NCBI GenBank assembly: GCA_030262795.1
Contig: JAJSZO010000168.1
Location: forward strand, 1-5,824
Direction: 5' to 3'
Length of the DNA stretch: 5,824 nt
Source: Deltaproteobacteria bacterium
Lineage (GTDB): Bacteria; Desulfobacterota; Desulfobacteria; Desulfobacterales; ETH-SRB1
In this document: one piece after another, positions 1 through 4,133 of the stretch
Position numbering within the stretch: the stretch's first letter is position 1
Layout: each line of letters opens with the position of its first letter
Program-made: the position numbers and the translations under genes
The notes under the pieces: model-generated
Database searches by the model: none
Told to the model about the DNA's origin: nothing
Seen by the model: only the letters and a program-made list of their open reading frames with translations

Positions 1-282
1 TTGACCATGCGAGAAGCCGTCCCTTAAAGCTCACAATGGCTGGATAACAAAGAACAAAAAAATTTAAAGCCAAAAACTGGGGAAAGTTTCGTAGCGTTTT
101 GGACACCCTAGACAACATGGATTGTGAGGACAAGTATGAACTTGAATGCACAGGAAGTGCCTGCCATTCATGCGGATAACTGTGTCGAGTTTGGTTAGAA
201 GCAAATTGGTGGGAGAACAAGTGGTTTCAATCACTTTGGCTTATGCTCCCCTGGATCTGATTCTGCCTGATCAGCCGAATCG
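1..282. other. No supported gene; left flank of intron-like RNA
   Basis: I see no recognisable protein here. A short frame from the window edge closes with a TAA at 25-27 (last residues TMREAVP); it could be the tail of an upstream gene but is too short to name. A 20-codon frame at 136-198 (begins MNLNAQ, ends CVEFG) has no clear ribosome-binding site. A longer plus-strand frame at 146-391 runs straight through the two hairpins at 283-349 and has low-complexity, non-protein-like composition, so I do not call it. If 283-349 is an intron 3' end, this stretch would be the distal part of intron domain IV. Confidence 0.4.
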
Positions 283-349
283 CGCAGTACGGACCCGTAT
301 GCTGCGTGGTGTGGGAGGGGCGGCCTGTGAGGGTCGCTCCTATCCCGAT
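283..349 (+). ncRNA. Group II intron 3'-end-like structure (domain V/VI-like hairpins)
   Basis: Two consecutive hairpins can be folded by eye. The first pairs CGCAG (283-287) with CTGCG (302-306) and TACG (288-291) with CGTA (296-299), with loop GACC and a two-base TG bulge on the 3' arm, as domain V carries. The second pairs GGGA (313-316) with TCCC (343-346), and nine bases at 317-325 with 332-340 including G-U pairs. This leaves an unpaired TA at 341-342. That puts a bulged A seven bases before a CGAT end, where domain VI of group II introns carries its branch-point adenosine. Against it: the first hairpin is shorter than a standard 34-nt domain V, and no reverse transcriptase is visible in the window. 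The intron reading is inference; a generic structured RNA or an intron relic remain possible. Confidence 0.35.
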
Positions 350-418
350 AGCCGATTTATGGGGCTTTCTGCTTTTTTATTACGACAATAGTGATTTCTT
401 AAGAAGATATACTTCAAC

Positions 419-894
419 TCATGATGTGACAAGTTCATCCAGTTTTTGTATTGGCGAATGATACCCTCGCTCAATCATCTGCCGTAACCACGTATTGCCC
501 TCAAGAAGAGTAATTGTACCCTGCTTGACTAACATCGCTAAAATACCAAGTGTTCCGGTATGCGGGATGGTGAGTCGTACCGCCCATTGTCGGGCATCTT
601 TATCATCCGTCGCGATTTTATAGGCCCGATTAACAGCAACGGCAAGACATGAGGCTTCTCCTTCCCCAAATGTTTCACGAATTGACGAAACCTCACTGTT
701 TCAGCTTCTGTTAAGTGAAGGCGTTGTAACCATGTCCACGGGTACTCTGGTAATCGACCGAGTTGAACGCCTCGTTCCAATTCATGAAACACCTGCTCTG
801 TTGTTCCGACATCCTCAAAAAATGCATGGTGAATAGAGTCAGGATGCTGAATCAACGCAAAATTGGACAAAACCGTGTTATCAATGAGAATCAT
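419..894 (-). pseudogene. VapC-like PIN-domain toxin (DUF3368-like), frameshifted
   Basis: This is a PIN-domain ribonuclease of the kind paired with UPF0175 antitoxins. Such toxins cleave RNA using a cluster of acidic residues that bind divalent metal. The start reads MILIDNT with catalytic Asp5, then an HELERG segment with Glu38. The frame is good to Leu76. At the G-run on the coding strand (plus 664-667) the frame slips: the zero frame becomes unrelated and stops at 538. The adjacent frame instead continues as GEGEASCLAVAVNRAYK, then ATDDKDARQWAVRL, and ends LDELVTS at a TGA (419-421). Restoring one G gives a 158-residue protein with the missing acidic TDDKD cluster, a normal length for the family. 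The start overlaps the antitoxin stop by ATGA. As it stands, the product lacks half the active site and is probably inactive. A sequencing error in the homopolymer is the main alternative. Confidence 0.85.
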
Positions 895-1232
895 TTATGT
901 TGAACGGCCTGGCTTGCAGCCTCATTCCATTGAGTGATTGCCGCAAATTCAGCCCGAGCCTCTTCTGGAGTGTCGATGCCCAACCTGAGAGTAATCCCTT
1001 GTCTCACAAATTGCTCTTGGAGTTCAAAGCGATGTATTCCGAGTAACTCTGCCGCTTTGCCTAAATTAATCTCTTCATCTATATAGGCTCCGACAATGAC
1101 CAACCAGCGTAATTCCGCTTGTTGGGTCAAGATGGCGTCGAGCATTTGATCAACAAGTTCTGGGCGATATTGTCTTACCTTAAGCAATTGATTATACGTC
1201 CATGGTTGTATCATCATATGTTTAAATCCCAT
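891..1232 (-). CDS. UPF0175-family antitoxin
   Basis: A small protein of 113 residues if started at the ATG at 1232. The C-terminal half carries the UPF0175 signature: an INLGKAAELLGIHRFEL helix-turn-helix-like segment, then EQFVRQGITLRLG and an acidic EEARAEF tail. This family is typically encoded directly upstream of DUF3368/PIN toxins, and so it is here: its TGA overlaps the toxin ATG as ATGA, implying translational coupling. It would neutralise the toxin and may repress its own promoter. The start is uncertain. A TTG at 1235, the ATG at 1232 and a double ATG at 1217/1214 are all in frame, and none has a strong Shine-Dalgarno. The N-terminal 40 residues (PWTYNQLLKVRQYRPELVDQ) are less typical. 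With its toxin frameshifted, this may be an orphan antitoxin still able to protect the cell against a related toxin elsewhere. Confidence 0.75.
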   Translation of the reverse strand: MGFKHMMIQPWTYNQLLKVRQYRPELVDQMLDAILTQQAELRWLVIVGAYIDEEINLGKAAELLGIHRFELQEQFVRQGITLRLGIDTPEEARAEFAAITQWNEAASQAVQHK

Positions 1233-1253
1233 CAATTCACACTGTTATCTTTT

Positions 1254-1282
1254 ATTGCAACATAGTGCTTTCTCATTGTCAA
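1254..1282 (-). promoter_or_regulatory. Predicted sigma-70 promoter for the UPF0175/PIN operon
   Basis: On the minus strand a perfect -35 TTGACA (plus 1277-1282) is followed, after exactly 17 bases, by TGCAAT (plus 1254-1259), four of six matches to the -10 consensus. It lies about 20 bases upstream of the possible antitoxin starts. Prediction from consensus only. Confidence 0.5.
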
Positions 1283-1332
1283 TATTTTTGTATTTGTGTC
1301 TCGAAAACGTAGGCTAATGTATGTTTCGCGCA

Positions 1333-1345
1333 GTTAGATTCTAAC
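1333..1345. repeat. Short palindrome GTTAGA-T-TCTAAC
   Basis: A 6-bp perfect dyad around a single T in the divergent intergenic region between antitoxin and integrase. It is of operator size. I see no second copy nearby and cannot assign a protein to it. Confidence 0.35.
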
Positions 1346-1357
1346 ATGCTTAATTAA

Positions 1358-1386
1358 TTGCATTTACAGATTTTAACAAATAATAT
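1358..1386 (+). promoter_or_regulatory. Predicted promoter of the integrase stump
   Basis: TTGCAT (1358-1363), a 17-base spacer, then TAATAT (1381-1386): five of six and four of six matches to the -35 and -10 consensus. An inverted repeat (1362-1396) begins within the -35 hexamer and ends ten bases after the -10 hexamer, so a protein bound there would block this promoter. Consensus-based prediction. Confidence 0.4.
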
Positions 1387-1396
1387 ATCTGTAAAT
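1362..1396. repeat. 10-bp perfect inverted repeat over the integrase promoter
   Basis: ATTTACAGAT (1362-1371) and ATCTGTAAAT (1387-1396) are exact reverse complements with a 15-base gap. The arms bracket the predicted -10 box and lie 30 bases before the integrase ATG. It may be an operator for autoregulation or a recombinase arm site. The 15-base gap is too wide for a typical 6-8-base tyrosine-recombinase crossover core. Confidence 0.6.
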
Positions 1397-1411
1397 TCGA
1401 AAAAAAGCAAG

Positions 1412-1417
1412 AAGGAG
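1412..1417 (+). promoter_or_regulatory. Shine-Dalgarno AAGGAG for the integrase
   Basis: AAGGAG lies eight bases before the ATG at 1426. This is a strong site at good spacing and fixes that ATG as the start. Confidence 0.7.
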
Positions 1418-1425
1418 AGTGAAAC

Positions 1426-1785
1426 ATGCATGAAAATCAAGATGTTAATATTGTATCAAGGGACAACATAAATTCCCTTATACAGCTTTGTCTTCAAACT
1501 GAGCAGGATCGGGGTTTATCAAAAAATTCGATTGTTGAGCTTAAGCGATACCTGAACGAATTTTCAACTTATTGTGAATGCCAACATATTTATTCTGTTA
1601 AAGATTTTACACCATCATTTTTAAAAGACTACATCGACCGGCGTTGTAAAAGTGCAGGGCCAAACCTGAGGAAAGCCATAGTCTGGTCTTTGCGCAACTT
1701 TGGCAAATATCTTGCCTTGCTGCAAGTTGTCGATGATGATCCCGCCAGGAACTTGCGTCATTCAAAATTTCATCCCCGCACCTAA
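1426..1785 (+). pseudogene. Tyrosine recombinase/integrase, N-terminal domain only
   Basis: The 119 residues match the N-terminal SAM-like core-binding domain of XerC/D-type phage integrases. Visible segments include LSKNSIVELKRYLNEFSTYC, VKDFTPSFLKDYIDRR, and a final RKAIVWSLRNFGKYLALL with PARNLRHSKFHPR, the linker that normally leads into the catalytic domain. Family members run to about 280-350 residues and carry a catalytic Arg-His-Arg-Tyr set. All of that is missing, because TAA (1783-1785) falls exactly in the linker. The downstream in-frame sequence is transposase, not integrase. The gene therefore looks truncated by a rearrangement, while promoter and ribosome-binding site remain intact. 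The product could still bind DNA but cannot recombine it. I infer loss of function; a role for the domain alone is possible but unsupported. Confidence 0.75.
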
Positions 1786-2037
1786 CTAAATTATTTCATT
1801 AAACACCGGAGACAAATGGATTACCCAGGCATTTCGGCATTGGGCTTACCCTGTGGCAGCGGAGCAATTGAAAGCGCAGTTCGCAGAGTGATCAATCTTC
1901 GAATAAAAGGCCCTGGCATTTTTTGGAAGGAACAAAGCGCAGAGGCTATTTTGTTATTGCGATCTTATTACAAAGCAGGACGCTGGAACCTGTTGAAACA
2001 AATGGCAATTTCCTCCGAATCTATTATTGCAGCATGA
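1786..2037 (+). pseudogene. DDE transposase, C-terminal fragment (ISKra4-like)
   Basis: The reading frame opens immediately after the integrase TAA and reads LNYFIKHRRQMDYPG, then GLPCGSGAIESAVRRV, INLRIKGPGIFWKEQ and AILLLRSYYKAGRWNLL, ending at TGA 2035-2037. The GSGAIES block with its Glu is the last catalytic acid region of a DDE transposase, followed by the Arg-rich and KAGRW segments seen at the C-terminus of ISKra4-like elements. The family name is from memory and moderate. Homology begins before the first ATG (1816), so an 'ORF' starting there would be artificial. Roughly the last 80 residues of a protein of several hundred are left, so it cannot be active. It is in the same frame as the integrase stump, separated only by the TAA. 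Confidence 0.7.
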
Positions 2038-2059
2038 CCCACTTTTTGGGAATGCGCCC
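1786..2059 (+). mobile_element. Insertion-sequence remnant (right end)
   Basis: This covers the transposase C-terminal fragment plus the 22 bases after its stop, which end in GGGAATGCGCCC (2048-2059). That G-rich/C-rich block just beyond a transposase stop is where a terminal inverted repeat would be expected. The left end and most of the transposase are absent, so the matching repeat cannot be checked inside this window. The right boundary is inference. Confidence 0.45.
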
Positions 2060-2061
2060 GA

Positions 2062-2146
2062 TTACATAATTTGCATTATCACTGACTATGCATCCTTTGG
2101 TATATAAAATTAAGCAGCGTCTGATAATTAAGTTCAGATTATGTAA
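2062..2146. repeat. 9-bp inverted repeat in the spacer after the IS remnant
   Basis: TTACATAAT (2062-2070) and ATTATGTAA (2138-2146) are exact reverse complements with 67 bases between them. The left arm starts three bases after the presumed IS end. The 2038-2203 spacer otherwise shows no gene. The repeat may be the ends of a tiny non-autonomous element or chance in AT-rich DNA. Confidence 0.35.
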
Positions 2147-2203
2147 GAAGATGCAGGCAGCATGACAGGCGGGGCATTAAGACAGACAAGCGGTTCCCTT
2201 ATT

Positions 2204-2638
2204 TTATTCGTCTGCGATCTTGCTTACAAACATGCTTGCATCAACAATCTGAATACCGTGATAATGCTTGAGGTTTCTCAGGTGAGGATCTCTTGAGACA
2301 ATATAATCCGCTTTTCCTTCCAGAGCACAGGCAAGAAATTTGTTATCAGTCGGATCGTCGGTTATTCTGTTCGTTTTGTATTTGTCCTTAGTAATTATCG
2401 CTTTTCTGAATATAAGTCGGAAAAATTTTTTCAAGGTTTCTTCTTTTGGGTTAAATCTTTGCTGTATTCTCGGATAATGAAAAACCCGGTTGACTTCTTT
2501 TATTATATCAATGGAAGTAACCAGTATAAAATCCAGATTGATCCAGTGGTTCTGAAGTCTGGCAGATACAGTATTTTTTCCAAACAGGCCGCTTATAAAA
2601 AGGTTGGTATCAATTACCGCCCTTAGCCTACGCCTCAA
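2204..2638 (-). CDS. PIN-family toxin (COG1569-like), TA toxin
   Basis: A predicted metal-dependent ribonuclease of the 'putative TA system toxin component, PIN family' type. From the TTG start it is 144 residues. It shows AVIDTNLFISGLFG with catalytic Asp10, an IIKEVNRV helix with Glu48, the DDPTDNKFLACAL block with Asp98, and ADYIVSRDPHL with Asp117, so all four acidic positions are present. I chose TTG at 2638 because a GGAG lies nine bases before it (plus 2648-2651) and this gives the usual family length and an 11-base overlap with the antitoxin gene. The in-frame ATG at 2689 would add 17 basic residues, overlap the antitoxin by 62 bases and has no good ribosome-binding site. It is encoded downstream of, and coupled to, its antitoxin. 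The module looks intact. Confidence 0.8.
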   Translation of the reverse strand: MRRRLRAVIDTNLFISGLFGKNTVSARLQNHWINLDFILVTSIDIIKEVNRVFHYPRIQQRFNPKEETLKKFFRLIFRKAIITKDKYKTNRITDDPTDNKFLACALEGKADYIVSRDPHLRNLKHYHGIQIVDASMFVSKIADE

Positions 2639-3137
2639 TTTTATTTTCTCCGTAACTTTCTTCTGCTCTAACGGCTTTGACGGCTTCATCCACTAACTCA
2701 TCTATCTTCTCATCAGAATATTCTTCAGCCCCTTTCCTAAGCTCCAAAACTACCTTTTCCATTTCTCTTGACCAGGTTGTGTCTTCTTGAGAGGGCATAA
2801 CTTCATCTATTCTGTTTTTTACAATCATACCTTCAAGAACAGTTTTTATTGCAAATTGTTCATGGGGGCTCATCATTGAAATTAGTTCAAACTGTTCCAA
2901 CAGCTTCCGGTCAAATATTTTAGATGAGGCTACACTTTCACTTTTATCAAAAATCAGTTCATCTGATGAAACGCCAAGTGTTTTTGCAATATTCTTTATA
3001 ATTTCCAAAGTAGGTGAAGATTTTCCTCCTTCATATCGCTTCATTTGGGAAATTCCCACACCGATTTTTTGGGATAGTCCTTGCTGTGTAAACCCTTTTT
3101 CTTTTCTGAGTTTTGAAAGTTTTTCTGAAAATGGCAT
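2628..3137 (-). CDS. XRE-family HTH protein with antitoxin-like C-terminal tail
   Basis: A 169-residue protein from the ATG at 3137. Residues about 4-63 are a Cro/C1 (XRE) helix-turn-helix: FSEKLSKLRKEKGFTQQGLS, then KIGVGISQMKRYEGGKSSPT and LGVSSDELIF. Residues 85-110 (SMMSPHEQFAIKTVLEGMIV) are the helical extension common behind such domains. From about 120 to 160 follows a charged segment, EKVVLELRKGAEEYSDEK then IDELVDEAVKAVRAEE, which resembles the toxin-binding tail of small antitoxins. The gene ends at TAG 2628-2630, overlapping the downstream PIN toxin, so it should be the cognate antitoxin and autorepressor. An upstream TTG (3152) is in frame, but the GGAGGG between it and the ATG is plainly the ribosome-binding site. 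The fusion reading is inference from residue pattern; a plain XRE regulator is the alternative. Confidence 0.8.
   Translation of the reverse strand: MPFSEKLSKLRKEKGFTQQGLSQKIGVGISQMKRYEGGKSSPTLEIIKNIAKTLGVSSDELIFDKSESVASSKIFDRKLLEQFELISMMSPHEQFAIKTVLEGMIVKNRIDEVMPSQEDTTWSREMEKVVLELRKGAEEYSDEKIDELVDEAVKAVRAEESYGENKIEA
2648..2651 (-). promoter_or_regulatory. Shine-Dalgarno GGAG deciding the toxin TTG start
   Basis: On the minus strand GGAG is followed by nine A/T-rich bases and then TTG (2638-2636). It lies inside the end of the antitoxin gene, which fits coupled translation. It favours TTG over the upstream ATG at 2689. Confidence 0.5.
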
Positions 3138-3144
3138 AAAATAT

Positions 3145-3150
3145 CCCTCC
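3145..3150 (-). promoter_or_regulatory. Shine-Dalgarno GGAGGG for the XRE antitoxin
   Basis: A near-perfect GGAGGG on the minus strand seven bases before ATG 3137. It rules out the TTG at 3152 as the start, because that reading would translate through the site itself. Confidence 0.75.
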
Positions 3151-3173
3151 AATCCTTTTTATTATTTTTAGGG

Positions 3174-3182
3174 ATTATAACA
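3174..3182 (-). promoter_or_regulatory. Extended -10 promoter element of the second TA operon
   Basis: The minus strand reads TGTTATAAT, that is TATAAT (plus 3174-3179) preceded by the TGn of an extended -10 element. It lies about 37 bases before the antitoxin ATG. No good -35 is visible at 16-18 bases, which is common for extended -10 promoters. Confidence 0.5.
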
Positions 3183-3188
3183 CGGAAT

Positions 3189-3211
3189 TTTGAAACTATG
3201 TTATTTTCAAA
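3189..3211. repeat. Candidate operator dyad TTTGAAA / TTTCAAA
   Basis: TTTGAAA (3189-3195) and TTTCAAA (3205-3211) are reverse complements with a nine-base gap. They lie just upstream of the extended -10 box of the TA operon, where a repressor dimer of the XRE antitoxin could sit. Arms of A/T composition arise by chance easily, so this is tentative. Confidence 0.35.
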
Positions 3212-3310
3212 TAATGTTGGTAAAAAAGTTATTAACAATAAGTGCTGTCTAAGATACCAAACAGTTCATAAAAGAAACAACAAATTTTTTGGGATTTTAG
3301 CAAAATATTG

Positions 3311-3416
3311 CGACCTGTGCGGATAGGTTTTTCCTGGAAATCAATCAGTTGCCAACATAAAAGTAACAGAATCTCACTGTCAACATAACAAGAAAAATTC
3401 GAGCTGTGCGGGTAGG
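3311..3416. repeat. Two copies of a 17-bp direct repeat plus inner 10-bp repeats
   Basis: CGACCTGTGCGGATAGG (3311-3327) recurs as CGAGCTGTGCGGGTAGG (3400-3416), 15 of 17 identical, 89 bases apart. Between them lie GCCAACATAA (3351-3360) and GTCAACATAA (3379-3388), 9 of 10 identical and 28 bases apart. The copies are GC-rich islands in AT-rich DNA. With two copies and unequal spacing it is not a CRISPR array. Possible protein-binding sites or a decayed repeat family. Confidence 0.5.
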
Positions 3417-3628
3417 ATATTTCAGATTTACGCCGCCAATTTGAAATCAATTTCTTTCTCCTCAAACCACCGCTTATATTCTCAGCAATTCTCATTATGA
3501 AAAAATAAGTTGAAATTCAATAGGTTAGAAATTCTCTTTGCCCTTAAAATATCTAATTTTTTCAGCTAAAATCAGAAAATATGACTATTTTAGGGGGGGT
3601 GAACAAACCTATTAATCTCTGTAACCAT

Positions 3629-3653
3629 CAGGCAAACATCCCATATTTGCCTG
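3629..3653. repeat. Perfect 8-bp hairpin CAGGCAAA / TTTGCCTG
   Basis: CAGGCAAA (3629-3636), a nine-base loop, then TTTGCCTG (3646-3653). No T-run follows on either strand, so it does not fit an intrinsic terminator. It lies between the TA operon and the PHP gene, with a run of seven G about 30 bases to its left. Confidence 0.5.
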
Positions 3654-3688
3654 TAAAATAAGGACAATTTCCATAATTAGAATTGCCG

Positions 3689-3727
3689 GGAACGTCCCTC
3701 AACCAAGGAACGTCCCGCAACCCGCAA
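3689..3727. repeat. Direct repeats GGAACGTCCC x2 and tandem CCCGCAA x2
   Basis: GGAACGTCCC occurs at 3689-3698 and 3707-3716, eighteen bases apart, each able to form a small GGGA/TCCC-type fold or cross-pair. CCCGCAA is then repeated in tandem at 3714-3720 and 3721-3727. Such GGAACGTCCC motifs resemble dispersed REP-type repeats. No REP-associated transposase gene is visible here. Confidence 0.45.
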
Positions 3728-4120
3728 CCATTGTGCCTCCACATAAAGAGTTTTGTCTTGCGGTCTGTCTTTACCGCCCGGACGATTTCCTTTGCATATA
3801 TCACAACAGGCAGGTTTGCAAGTATTCAAGCCCTAAGGAAATACTTTCTGGTTGGCCGGCTCCAGACCTATCTGATTTATTTGAAAATATAAGAGTAGAA
3901 GAGGTGGTCATCCTTTAGATACCACCGGTTTATTGGTGTATTTTTCGATAGCAAAATGGTGGCTGAGGTTCGAATTACCCACAAATTATTGAGGCATATA
4001 ACAAAAATTTAACACAGTCGTAATAATCCTGTAACATTGAAGTGGGTTAAGAAAGAACAAAAACTTGAGAAAAAAAGCAGGGAGTGGGGAGCAGGGACTA
4101 AGGGAAAAGGAAATGAAAAC

Positions 4121-4124
4121 GGAG
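4121..4124 (+). promoter_or_regulatory. Shine-Dalgarno GGAG for the PHP–glycosyltransferase gene
   Basis: GGAG is followed by nine bases and ATG 4134. The alternative ATG at 4113 has AAGGG about seven bases before it (4101-4105), so the choice is not certain. The 4134 start gives MKGILLKADLHVH, closer to other PHP proteins, in which the HxH motif lies near the N-terminus. Confidence 0.45.
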
Positions 4125-4133
4125 TATTTACAT

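Larger units (their letters stand above)
3183..4133. other. About 950-bp AT-rich intergenic region without a convincing gene
   Basis: Apart from the repeats listed separately, I see no supported gene. Open frames exist at 3232-3495 on the minus strand and at 3683-3892 and 3733-3918 on the plus strand. Their translations are Cys/Leu/Ile-rich without known motifs, and none has a good ribosome-binding site. The 3740-3918 stretch has higher GC and partly protein-like frames on both strands, so it may be a decayed gene fragment that I cannot identify. A dyad GGTGGT...ACCACC lies near 3903-3926. The last 30 bases lead into the PHP gene. Confidence 0.5.

Noticed and set aside
350..385. Terminator AGCC...GGCT followed by a T-run (372-378)
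   Set aside because: Only a 4-bp stem and not adjacent to the T-run.
146..391. 81-residue plus-strand open frame
   Set aside because: It runs through the two RNA hairpins at 283-349, has no ribosome-binding site and no protein-like motif.
1333..1377. Integron attC/attI-like boxes (GTTAGAT and TTCTAAC)
   Set aside because: Wrong order and an off-consensus first base; the adjacent recombinase stump does not look like an integron integrase.
2153..2176. Further copy of the 35-bp intragenic repeat
   Set aside because: Shares only an 11-mer (TGACAGGCGGG, inverted relative to copy A) and lacks the rest; likewise CAGGCAGGT at 3807-3815 is only 9 bases.
3041..3238. 65-residue minus-strand frame
   Set aside because: Overlaps the XRE antitoxin gene in another frame and its promoter region; a shadow.
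3311..3416. CRISPR array
   Set aside because: Only two copies, 17 bp, imperfect, 89 bp apart, no cas genes.
3232..3495. 87-residue minus-strand frame
   Set aside because: Spans the 17-bp repeat pair, is Cys/Leu/Ile-rich, and has no domain or convincing start site.
3629..3653. Intrinsic terminator
   Set aside because: A good stem but no U-run follows on either strand.
3683..3918. Overlapping plus-strand frames of 69 and 61 residues
   Set aside because: Both look partly protein-like but so does the minus strand; no start signal and no motif. Noted as a possible decayed fragment only.
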